Positions 1 to 5,219 of a stretch of DNA of 5,229 nucleotides are shown here, piece by piece. The notes below the pieces were generated by a model. It searched no databases. It worked only from the letters and a program-made list of their open reading frames with translations, and had not been told where the DNA came from. The translations under genes were made by a program, and so were the position numbers. Each line of letters opens with the position of its first letter. The stretch's first letter is position 1. The DNA comes from Holophagaceae bacterium UBA706 (GTDB lineage: Bacteria; Acidobacteriota; Holophagae; Holophagales; Holophagaceae), in assembly GCA_002298155.1 (NCBI GenBank), contig DBME01000047.1, positions 1-5,229 on the forward strand. The letters are read 5' to 3'.

Positions 1-687
1 ACCCTCACCCTGCGCACCCGGAACCTCGGCGACGCCCAGGTGGAGATCGCCGTGGAGGACACGGGCTGCGGCATGCCCATGGAAGTCCAGGCGAGGGCCC
101 TGGAGCCGTTCTTCACGACCAAGGCCATCGGCAAGGGGACCGGCCTCGGGCTTTCCATGGTCTACGGGATGGTGACGGCCCACCAGGGACACATGGAGAT
201 CCGTTCCGAGCCCGGCAAGGGGACCCAGGTCACCCTGAGGCTCCCGGCCTCCAGCTCCCGCAAGGCCTCACCCGAAGCCGCGCCGGAGGACCCCAAGGCC
301 TCTCCCCTTCAAAGGAGGGAGGTCCTCCTGGTGGACGACGATGATCTGGTCCGCGCCTCCCTGGAGGACATCCTGGCGGACCTGGGTCACGCCACCTCCC
401 CGGTGGCCTCCGGCGAGGAGGCGCTGCGCCGCCTGCAGGAAGGCTACCGCCCGGACCTCGTCATCCTGGACATGAACATGCCCGGGCTGGGTGGCGCCGA
501 GACCTTGCCGAGACTGCGCTCCTGCCGCCCCGAGGTGCCCATCCTCATCGTCACGGGCCGGGTCGACCAGACGGTGCTGGATCTGGTCGCGGGGGATGCC
601 CAGGTCACCCTCCTGCCCAAGCCGTTCGGCAAGAAGGAGCTGAGCGCCTACATCCAGGGCCTTGCCGCATCCCCGGAGTGCGGATGA
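1..687 (+). CDS. Hybrid sensor histidine kinase, C-terminal part (HATPase end + receiver domain); 5' end outside window
   Basis: The frame is open from base 1, so the gene starts upstream; 228 residues are visible. Residues about 18-80 are the end of a GHKL ATPase domain: the G1 box DTGCGM, the F-box-like EPFFTTK and the G2 box GTGLGLS are all present. A linker rich in Ser, Pro, Ala and charged residues (about 82-105) leads to a complete receiver domain (about 107-222). It has the acidic cluster VDDDD, the phospho-acceptor Asp in VILDMNMPG (codon 469-471), the conserved Thr in IVTG and the Lys in LPKPF. Known for the family: such proteins autophosphorylate on a His in a DHp domain (not visible here) and pass the phosphate to an Asp. 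A C-terminal receiver in a PAS/HK-type kinase often acts as a phosphate sink or autoregulator. The sensed signal and cellular location cannot be read from this part. All visible key residues are intact, so it is probably functional. Stop is TGA 685-687. Confidence 0.93.
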   Translation, partial: TLTLRTRNLGDAQVEIAVEDTGCGMPMEVQARALEPFFTTKAIGKGTGLGLSMVYGMVTAHQGHMEIRSEPGKGTQVTLRLPASSSRKASPEAAPEDPKASPLQRREVLLVDDDDLVRASLEDILADLGHATSPVASGEEALRRLQEGYRPDLVILDMNMPGLGGAETLPRLRSCRPEVPILIVTGRVDQTVLDLVAGDAQVTLLPKPFGKKELSAYIQGLAASPECG

Positions 688-718
688 CGAGGCCCCCGTC
701 CGGCCTCCCGGGCTCAGG

Positions 719-724
719 TATAAT
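719..724 (+). promoter_or_regulatory. Candidate -10 element (TATAAT) for the YchF-like gene
   Basis: A perfect TATAAT hexamer lies in the 112-base gap between the kinase stop and the YchF-like start, about 76 bases before the ATG at 800. No convincing -35 is visible 16-18 bases upstream (the region is C/G-rich), and there is no TGn extension. The motif is rare by chance in such GC-rich DNA and sits in the right place, but the promoter assignment is inference. Confidence 0.4.
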
Positions 725-787
725 GGCGTTCAAATCCATTCTCCCCCGGGTGGTTCCGTCAGCGCCGAACCCCACATTCCGTTTCCC

Positions 788-793
788 GAGAGG
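788..793 (+). promoter_or_regulatory. Ribosome binding site fixing the YchF-like start
   Basis: GAGAGG lies 6 bases before the ATG at 800. It supports this start over an in-frame upstream extension that reads through the intergenic gap and lacks family similarity. A second ATG at 795 would give only Met-Pro before its stop overlaps the true start codon. Confidence 0.6.
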
Positions 794-799
794 CATGCC

Positions 800-1852
800 A
801 TGAAGGTAGGGTTGGTCGGATTTCCAGGCAGCGGCAAGACCACCGTGTTCAACGCGCTCACCGGCCTTTCGGCCGAAACCGGCTTCAACGCCGCCCGCGG
901 CAAGACCAACCTGGGCACCGTGAAGGTGCCCGATGACCGCATCACCGCCCTGTCGGCCCTCTACCATCCCAAGAAGACCACCCTCGCCGAGATCACCTTC
1001 TGCGACGTGGCCGCGGCCGCCGCGGGCAGCCATGGCCAGAGCCTGGACGAGTCGACCCTGCGGGCCATGCGCGAAGTGGACGCCTTGTGCCAGGTGGTCC
1101 GGGGCTTCACGGGTGCGGCGGGCGAGGCCCCCGAGCCCCTCGCCGAGGCCAAGGGCCTCGAGGATGAGATGAACCTGGCCGACCTCATCCTCATCGAGAA
1201 GCGCCTGGAGCGCCTCGCCAAGGAGAAGGCCAAGACCGGCGAGGCCGAGCTCCTGGGCACCCTCAAGGCCGCCCTGGAAGCCGGCACGCCCCTGCGCCGC
1301 CTGGAGGGTATCACCCCCGACACCTGGGCGTCGCTGGCCGGGTACCGGTTCCTCACGCAGAAGCCGCTGCTCCTCGTCCTGAACGTCCCCGAGGACCAGG
1401 CCGCCTCCCCCGTCCCGGAGGACCTGGAGCGCCACACCCGCGAAGCGGGCCTGGGCCTGGTGGTCCTGGCCGGTCTCGTGGAGATGGACATCGCCCAGAT
1501 GTCCCCCGAGGACCAGAAGGAGTTCGTGGCGTCACTGGGCTTGGCCGAGCCGGCCATCGCGCGGTTCATCCGCGGGGCCTACGCCCTCCTGGACCTCATC
1601 AGCTTCCTCACCGCCGGCGAGGACGAGTGCCGGGCCTGGCCCATCCGCCGCGGCCTCACCGCCCCCAAGGCCGCCGGCAAGATCCACTCCGACATCGAGC
1701 GCGGTTTCATCCGGGCCGAGGTGACCCACTGGGACGACCTCGTCCACCTGAAGAGCGAAGCCAAGTGCCGGGAGGCGGGGAAGCTCCGGAGCGAGGGCAA
1801 GGAGTACGTCGTGCATGACGGCGACGTGATCAACTTCCGGTTCAACGTCTGA
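800..1852 (+). CDS. YchF-like P-loop NTPase (OBG/YchF family) with C-terminal TGS domain; divergent paralog
   Basis: The protein has 350 residues, close to the usual length of about 363 for YchF. It opens directly with the Walker A/G1 loop (residues 7-14, GFPGSGKT). A YchF-like strand follows with [24 protein letters not shown] (given in parts: NLGTVKVPD at 37-45, HPKKT at 56-60). Residues about 118-165 are charged and helical, matching the YchF coiled-coil arm. Motif NVPE (195-198) matches the NxxE motif that gives canonical YchF its ATP preference. The C-terminus (about 265-350) is a TGS/DUF933 domain: [20 protein letters not shown] and the ending [11 protein letters not shown] are near-identical to the family. 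Oddities: the switch II DxxG reads DVAAAAAG (from Asp69), so the expected Gly is absent; switch I (about 25-37) differs from the usual YchF stretch; the P-loop is GFPGSGKT rather than GLPNVGKS. Known for YchF: ribosome-associated, involved in stress and translation control. This looks like a second, specialised family member rather than the housekeeping YchF; its role is unknown. Confidence 0.9.
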   Translation: MKVGLVGFPGSGKTTVFNALTGLSAETGFNAARGKTNLGTVKVPDDRITALSALYHPKKTTLAEITFCDVAAAAAGSHGQSLDESTLRAMREVDALCQVVRGFTGAAGEAPEPLAEAKGLEDEMNLADLILIEKRLERLAKEKAKTGEAELLGTLKAALEAGTPLRRLEGITPDTWASLAGYRFLTQKPLLLVLNVPEDQAASPVPEDLERHTREAGLGLVVLAGLVEMDIAQMSPEDQKEFVASLGLAEPAIARFIRGAYALLDLISFLTAGEDECRAWPIRRGLTAPKAAGKIHSDIERGFIRAEVTHWDDLVHLKSEAKCREAGKLRSEGKEYVVHDGDVINFRFNV

Positions 1853-1866
1853 CCATGCGGGAAGAA

Positions 1867-1890
1867 GGTCATGAGCGATTTCTCATGGCC
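1867..1890. terminator. Hairpin between convergent genes, possible bidirectional terminator
   Basis: GGTCATGAG (1867-1875) pairs with CTCATGGCC (1882-1890) to give a 9-bp stem with one G-U pair and a 6-base loop. It sits between the YchF-like stop and the methyltransferase stop and overlaps the last codons of the latter. There is no U-run on either side, so it would be an imperfect or Rho-assisted terminator at best. Confidence 0.35.
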
Positions 1891-2620
1891 GGCAGATGAT
1901 GATGAGGGCCGGTGGTAGGTTCCCCCAAATCGGCCCAAAAACCCGCACTCGCCTGAAGTGGGTCCGGAAGTGAGGCAACGCCCGGCGGCCGTATTGGAAG
2001 GCCACAAAACGCCCATTGGGCGTGAGGGACTGCCGTATGGCGTCAAGGATGCGGTGGCTGACCTCGGGGCCCAGGCTCTGGAAGGGGAGTCCCGACACGA
2101 TGCGTGGGACCTTGCGTGCGCCCAGGACCTTGATCAGGTTCTCGGCGCTTTCCCCCGTCAGCTGGAGCCGGGGATCCTCCAGCCGCCCTGCCAGGCTCCG
2201 GCGGAGGGCGTCATCGATCTCCATGGCCAGGATGTGCCCCCCGGTCGGGAGTCCGTTCAGGAGAGCCCGGGTGATCCGGCCCGTGCCGGGGCCCAACTCC
2301 ACGACACTCGCATAACGGCCCAGGGCCCTCGCCATGGTGCGGGCAAGAGCCATGGAGCTGGGTGCCACCGAGCCCATGCGGAAGGGGCTGCGGAGAACGG
2401 AGCCCAGAAACGCCGCGTACTCACCTATTCGGTGGGTCAGGCCCCCCGAGGCCAGCCGAAGGGTAGCTCCGGGCGTGACACTCGGGCGATCAACGGACGC
2501 GGGCCTTGCGACAAAGACACTCCAACTGCGCCTCCACAGGACGCCCTTCGATGGGGTGCGGCATGGGGATCGACATTCGTTTTGGCTCCGGATATGCCAT
2601 GAGTTGGCAACACCCATCAT
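1883..2620 (-). CDS. Class I SAM-dependent methyltransferase, phospholipid N-methyltransferase (PmtA)-like
   Basis: Read from ATG 2620 the product has 245 residues. The SAM-binding motif I is VVELGPGTG (residues about 106-114), with the acidic end of the second strand as MEIDD (about 133-137). An amphipathic segment ending in FRMGSVAPSS (about 80-89) precedes it. Later come IVSGLPFQSL (about 174-183), LTPNGRFVAFQYG (about 199-211) and WGNLPPALI (about 232-240). This set, including a GxVAPSS lead-in, SGLPF in place of an rRNA-dimethylase NLPY, and WxNLPPA near the end, is what I know from bacterial PmtA-type enzymes. Those transfer methyl groups to phosphatidylethanolamine on the way to phosphatidylcholine at the inner membrane. 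Substrate assignment is inference. The first about 60 residues are Arg/Ser-rich and not recognisable. No ATG, GTG or TTG codon occurs in frame between 2617 and the Met inside the conserved region, so the start is either 2620/2617 or a TTG at 2647. None has a clear ribosome binding site. The gene converges on the YchF-like gene with about 30 bases between stops. Confidence 0.75.
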   Translation of the reverse strand: MMGVANSWHIRSQNECRSPCRTPSKGVLWRRSWSVFVARPASVDRPSVTPGATLRLASGGLTHRIGEYAAFLGSVLRSPFRMGSVAPSSMALARTMARALGRYASVVELGPGTGRITRALLNGLPTGGHILAMEIDDALRRSLAGRLEDPRLQLTGESAENLIKVLGARKVPRIVSGLPFQSLGPEVSHRILDAIRQSLTPNGRFVAFQYGRRALPHFRTHFRRVRVFGPIWGNLPPALIIICRP

Positions 2621-2651
2621 TCTGCCCCGGGTAGGAAGCCGAAGCAATGCC

Positions 2652-2701
2652 TATTGTCTATCAACAAACTCAACAATAAGAGATTCCTCCCCCTCAGACA
2701 A
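2652..2701 (-). promoter_or_regulatory. AT-rich inverted-repeat region with candidate promoter for the methyltransferase
   Basis: This is the most AT-rich patch between the two divergent transcription units. On the minus strand TTGTCT (2701-2696) is followed after 17 bases by TATTGT (2678-2673), a plausible but non-consensus -35/-10 pair. TATTGT (2652-2657) and ACAATA (2673-2678) form a 6-base inverted repeat with a 15-base spacer, and TTGTCT also recurs in opposite orientation at 2654-2659. The repeats could be an operator; no regulator gene is adjacent to support this. Confidence 0.3.
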
Positions 2702-2836
2702 ACCAGACCCGCACCCGTCATGAGTTGCCCGGGCCCCTGAATGAACGACGGCTAGAAGGCCCACGGGCGCCTGGTGTCGGCCTTGAACCTGCGAAAGGAG
2801 GCGGCAGGGTCCGCGGCTATGGCTCATATTTGACCC

Positions 2837-3235
2837 ATGGCCGAACCGGAAACACTCGTTTTGTTCTTCGACGGCGACTGCGCCCTCTGCCACGGTTTGG
2901 TCCGGTTCCTGGCCGCGAGGGATGCGGCCGGAGTGATCCACTATGCCCCGCTGGAATCCGAAGCGGCCCGGCAGCGTATCGGGCCGGTGGAGGGGAACAC
3001 CGTGGTCGTGCTCGCCCGCGGAAAGCCCTGGCGTGAAAGCGACGCCCTGCTGGAACTCGCCCGGCGCCTTCCCTGGCCCTGGCGGTGGGCGACTGTGCTC
3101 CGATGGCTGCCACGCGCCTGGCGCGACGCCTGCTACCGCCTGGTGGCCCGTAACCGGTACCGGTTCGGCCGCAGGGAGGCCTCCTGCCTGCTGGCCACCC
3201 CGGAGCTGCGGCGCCGGATGCTGGGGCCGCAATGA
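2837..3235 (+). CDS. DCC-family (DUF393, YuxK-like) thiol-disulfide oxidoreductase-like protein
   Basis: The protein has 132 residues, the usual length for the family. The N-terminus carries the family signature FDGDCALC (residues 11-18) with Cys15 and Cys18 in a CxxC arrangement, following a short beta-strand LVLFF. The C-terminal half has the family pattern RDACYRLVARNRYRFG (about 95-110) and a further Cys in REASCLL. Known for the family: thioredoxin-fold proteins named after the conserved D-x-x-C; the physiological substrate is generally unknown. No signal peptide is seen, so it is probably cytoplasmic. An in-frame TGA at 2831-2833 excludes an upstream extension, and ATG 2837 is the first start. 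No Shine-Dalgarno lies close to it: the nearest purine-rich AGGAGG at about 2796-2801 is too far away and instead precedes a four-codon reading frame at 2819-2833. Its stop overlaps the start of the next gene (ATGA), which indicates an operon with translational coupling. Confidence 0.85.
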   Translation: MAEPETLVLFFDGDCALCHGLVRFLAARDAAGVIHYAPLESEAARQRIGPVEGNTVVVLARGKPWRESDALLELARRLPWPWRWATVLRWLPRAWRDACYRLVARNRYRFGRREASCLLATPELRRRMLGPQ

Positions 3236-3936
3236 AATCGCCCAGGAGCCCCTGGGTCATGGCCATGGACTGGGTGGATCTGGCCTTCCTCCATTGGCCT
3301 GTGCCCCCGGGGAGCCTGGCACCCTTCCTGCCACCGGGACTGGAACTGGACACCTGCCAGGGAAGCGCTTGGCTATCCATCGTGCCCTTCCGCATGGACC
3401 GGGTGCGGGCCCGGGGCCTCCCTCCCCTTCCAGGCATCCGCACCTTTCTCGAACTGAACCTCCGCACCTACGTCACGGCCGGCGGGAAGCCGGGGGTCTG
3501 GTTCTTCAGCCTGGAGGCCGAGAATCCCCTGGCGGTGAGGGCCGGCCGGGCCTTGGCCCTCCTGCCCTACATGGACGCCCGCATGACCTGCCGGCGGGAG
3601 GACGGCTGGTACGCCTATACCAGCGAACGAACCCACCGCGGCGCTCCGGAGGCCACTTTCGCCGGTCGGTTCCGCCCCGATGGCGCGCCTTTCCAGGCCG
3701 CTCCGGGCTCCCTCGAGCACTTTCTCGCGGAGCGCTACTGTTTCTACAGCGCAGCCCCCTCAGGGCGGATCCACCGTTTCGACGTGGAGCATCCCCCCTG
3801 GAACCTCCACCCCTGCCAGGCGGAGATCCACGTGGAGACGATTTGCTCCGCCCTGGGACTCACGCTGCCCATGCCCGTGCCCGTCGCGCATTTTTCGGCG
3901 CGCCAGGAGGTACGCTGCGGATGGTGTCGGAGGTAG
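3232..3936 (+). CDS. DUF2071 (YqjF-like) family protein
   Basis: The product has 234 residues, close to the 230-250 usual for the family. Characteristic segments appear in order: DLAFLHWPVPP (about 16-26), FLPPGLELDT (32-41), AWLSIVPFRM (46-55), RGLPPLPG (61-68), ELNLRTYV (74-81), PGVWFFSLEAENPLAV (87-102), LPYMDARM (111-118), ERYCFYS (167-173), HPPWNLHPCQAEI (187-199) and finally PVPVAHFSARQEV (215-227). Known for the family: an acetoacetate-decarboxylase-like fold with no firmly established general activity. The last seven residues (RCGWCRR) are less typical of the usual HxxRxxDV-type ending. They could be slightly altered by a junction, because the integron integrase lies tail-to-tail only 44 bases away. 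The ATG overlaps the stop of the DCC-family gene, and this pairing suggests the two are co-translated. No membrane segment or signal peptide is apparent. Confidence 0.85.
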   Translation: MKSPRSPWVMAMDWVDLAFLHWPVPPGSLAPFLPPGLELDTCQGSAWLSIVPFRMDRVRARGLPPLPGIRTFLELNLRTYVTAGGKPGVWFFSLEAENPLAVRAGRALALLPYMDARMTCRREDGWYAYTSERTHRGAPEATFAGRFRPDGAPFQAAPGSLEHFLAERYCFYSAAPSGRIHRFDVEHPPWNLHPCQAEIHVETICSALGLTLPMPVPVAHFSARQEVRCGWCRR

Positions 3937-3963
3937 GGGCAGCGACGACCAACCGCTGGGCCC
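3936..3963. terminator. Weak hairpin between the DUF2071 gene and intI
   Basis: CAGCG (3940-3944) pairs with CGCTG (3954-3958), and flanking GGG (3937-3939) can pair with CCC (3961-3963) across a two-base bulge. It lies in the 44-base gap between the two convergent stops. No T-run follows on either strand, so terminator function is tentative. Confidence 0.25.
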
Positions 3964-3980
3964 TATCCAGAAGTGATGAC

Positions 3981-4997
3981 TCAATCAATTTGATCCAACG
4001 GGCTTGTCACGCCCCGTCCGCCACGGTTCAGGACGTGGGTATAGATCATCGTGGTTTCAACATCCTTATGCCCAAGGAGTTCCTGAATCGTCCGGATGTC
4101 GTACCCGCTCAGGAGGAGATGGGTGGCAAATGAATGCCGAAGGATGTGGGGAGAGACCGGCTTGACCATCTCGGCTGCGCGGGCGCCAAGCCTGACAGCT
4201 TTCTGAACGCTCTCAGGATGGAGATGATGCCTTCGGGTAATCCCTGATCGCGGGTCGGTCGACCGAAGGGCTGATGGGAATACCCATTGCCAACCCCAGG
4301 CGCGGGAGGCCTTTGGAAATTTTTCAGCCAGCGCATCAGGGAGCAGGACGTCACCGTGCCCTTCGGCCAGATCCTTCCGGTGCAGCCATCCCACCTTCGC
4401 CAGATGCGCCTTCAACGGAGAAGCCAGGGACGCAGGCAGCATCGTCACACGGTCCTTCCCACCCTTCCCTCCCCTGACAATGACTTGACCCTGTTCGAAG
4501 TCCAGGTCCTTCACGCGCAGCCGAAGCGCCTCCATCAACCGCATCCCCGCCCCATAAAGCAGTCTGGCCACGAGAAGCATGACGCCGTCCATCTGGTGGA
4601 AGAGGGCACGAACCTCTCCATGGGTCAGCACAACCGGAAGCCGCTGGCTCCGCTTGGCATGGACGATCCCATCAAGCCAGGGCAGAGGTTGCTCCAGCAG
4701 TTTCCCGTAGAGGAAGAGCAGCGCAGATTTGGCCTGATTCTGCGTCGAAGCAGATACGCGGCGTTCCACCGCGAGGTGCGTCAGGAAGGACTGGACCTCA
4801 ACGCTTCCAAGGTCCCGTGGGTGCTTCTTGCCGTGAAAAAGGATGAACCGGCGAACCCAATCGACATAAGTCTCTTCGGTCCGAAAACTGTAATGCCGTG
4901 CGCGCAGGCAGTCACGAAGCTGATCGAGCAACTTCCGCTTACCTGTTGACGAGGGATCCATCCGCTCATTTTTAGTCTGCCTATCCCCACCATCCAT
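3981..4997 (-). CDS. intI: Integron integrase IntI (tyrosine recombinase)
   Basis: Read from ATG 4997 the product has 338 residues (IntI1 has 337). The N-terminal core-binding domain includes [20 protein letters not shown] (about 22-41) and [14 protein letters not shown] (about 47-60). The catalytic domain has [20 protein letters not shown] with Arg153, then GGKGGKDR, His284-x-x-Arg287 ([12 protein letters not shown]), His310 (LLGHKD) and nucleophile Tyr319 (TTMIYTHVL). It ends with the integron-typical [12 protein letters not shown]. The IntI-specific insert is present: [20 protein letters not shown] (about 219-238), then VFPS and TDPRSG..RRHH, which separates it from XerC/D. These positions are offset from IntI1 (R146, H277, R280, H303, Y312) by a constant 7, so the core is intact. 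Known role: excises and inserts gene cassettes at attI and attC. Start choice: ATG 4997 has GGGAG about 9 bases upstream; GTG 5051 (356 aa, AGGA upstream) and ATG 4961 (326 aa) are alternatives. It faces away from attI at 5195-5213, the classical layout. Confidence 0.95.
   Translation of the reverse strand: MDGGDRQTKNERMDPSSTGKRKLLDQLRDCLRARHYSFRTEETYVDWVRRFILFHGKKHPRDLGSVEVQSFLTHLAVERRVSASTQNQAKSALLFLYGKLLEQPLPWLDGIVHAKRSQRLPVVLTHGEVRALFHQMDGVMLLVARLLYGAGMRLMEALRLRVKDLDFEQGQVIVRGGKGGKDRVTMLPASLASPLKAHLAKVGWLHRKDLAEGHGDVLLPDALAEKFPKASRAWGWQWVFPSALRSTDPRSGITRRHHLHPESVQKAVRLGARAAEMVKPVSPHILRHSFATHLLLSGYDIRTIQELLGHKDVETTMIYTHVLNRGGRGVTSPLDQID
4946..4976 (+). promoter_or_regulatory. Possible cassette promoter (Pc) within the 5' end of intI
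   Basis: On the plus strand TTGACG (4946-4951) is followed after 19 bases by TTTAGT (4971-4976). It lies inside the start of intI, pointing toward attI about 230 bases away, as Pc does in class 1 integrons. The -35 is 5/6 to consensus, but the spacing is long and the -10 is only 4/6, so this is tentative. Confidence 0.25.
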
Positions 4998-5067
4998 CGA
5001 CGTTTCTCCCAACGCAGGAGTTCGCCCATCCGAGTAAACTCGTAAGGACACCCCATCCTGCAGAGCC

Positions 5068-5082
5068 GTTGTGGATCACAAC
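5068..5082. repeat. 15-base interrupted palindrome in the intI-attI leader, possible operator
   Basis: GTTGTG (5068-5073), GAT, CACAAC (5077-5082) form a perfect inverted repeat of 6 bases each with a 3-base centre. It lies in the non-coding leader just upstream of the longest possible intI start. On the minus strand it sits just downstream of a candidate intI -35 (TTGACG, 5107-5102), so a bound protein could repress intI. It is not an E. coli-type LexA box (CTGT-8-ACAG). The regulator is unknown. Confidence 0.5.
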
Positions 5083-5101
5083 ATGTCGCTTTTTTTACGC
5101 C

Positions 5102-5107
5102 CGTCAA
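5102..5107 (-). promoter_or_regulatory. Candidate -35 element of an intI promoter
   Basis: TTGACG reads on the minus strand at 5107-5102, upstream of all candidate intI starts. Sixteen bases later the sequence is CATGTT, a poor -10. The position is right for PintI but the evidence is only moderate. Confidence 0.3.
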
Positions 5108-5119
5108 GATGCCCATGCC

Positions 5120-5144
5120 ACCCGAACCTGCCAGTCCGGGTTTT
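5120..5144 (+). terminator. Hairpin followed by TTTT in the attI leader
   Basis: ACCCGAAC (5120-5127) pairs with GTCCGGGT (5134-5141), an 8-bp stem with one A-C mismatch and the 6-base loop CTGCCA. A T-run (5141-5144) follows immediately. It resembles a short intrinsic terminator reading toward attI, or a structured element of the attI region. Function is inferred from shape only. Confidence 0.35.
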
Positions 5145-5194
5145 CTCCTCCCCTTTACCTGAATGGGCGGCTTACGAAGCCTTTCGTCGCATCG

Positions 5195-5213
5195 GTCTAA
5201 TTCAAAGTTAGGA
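5195..5213 (+). other. attI: attI recombination core (L box GTCTAAT, R box GTTAGGA)
   Basis: The core reads CTAA (5197-5200), TTCAAAG, TTAG (5208-5211). The known class 1 attI1 core, from memory, is CTAA-AACAAAG-TTAG, so the inverted CTAA/TTAG pair and its 7-base spacing are the same, and CAAAGTTAGG is shared. The R box fits GTTRRRY except for the last base (A instead of a pyrimidine). IntI would cut between G5207 and T5208, so bases to the right belong to the first inserted cassette. Position upstream of intI and divergent from it is as expected. The L box TCTAAT also resembles a -10 hexamer (5/6), but no good -35 precedes it. Confidence 0.8.
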
Positions 5214-5215
5214 GG
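5210..5215 (+). promoter_or_regulatory. Strong ribosome binding site overlapping the attI R box
   Basis: AGGAGG lies 4 bases before ATG 5220. Its first four bases are part of the recombination R box GTTAGGA, so the core site and the translation signal of the first cassette gene are merged. Confidence 0.6.
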
Positions 5216-5219
5216 CTCA

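Noticed and set aside
605..1435. Long minus-strand reading frame (276 codons) opposite the YchF-like gene
   Set aside because: Gly/Ala/Leu-rich low-complexity product typical of antisense frames in GC-rich DNA; it overlaps a well-supported gene.
961..1569. Second minus-strand frame (202 codons) within the YchF-like gene
   Set aside because: Ser/Arg-rich shadow translation with no recognisable motif, fully inside a conserved CDS.
1958..2602. Plus-strand frame (214 codons) opposite the methyltransferase
   Set aside because: No family motif, whereas the minus strand shows clear SAM-binding and PmtA-like motifs.
3937..3980. attC site between the DUF2071 gene and intI (inverse-type integron layout)
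   Set aside because: No GTTRRRY/RYYYAAC pair found there; the attI core on the other side of intI explains the layout.
2943..4133. Plus-strand frame of 396 codons spanning DCC and DUF2071 genes and the intI tail
   Set aside because: Pro/Gly/Arg-rich alternate-frame product crossing three well-supported genes on both strands; a GC-rich shadow.
4287..4949. Plus-strand frame (220 codons) opposite intI
   Set aside because: It is the complement of the conserved integrase and shows no motif of its own.
3981..4997. XerC/XerD assignment for the tyrosine recombinase
   Set aside because: The [10 protein letters not shown]...WGWQW insert and the [12 protein letters not shown] C-terminus are integron-integrase hallmarks absent from XerC/D.
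4998..5206. E. coli-type LexA (SOS) box controlling intI
   Set aside because: No CTGT-8-ACAG motif seen in the leader; only the unrelated GTTGTG-GAT-CACAAC palindrome is present.
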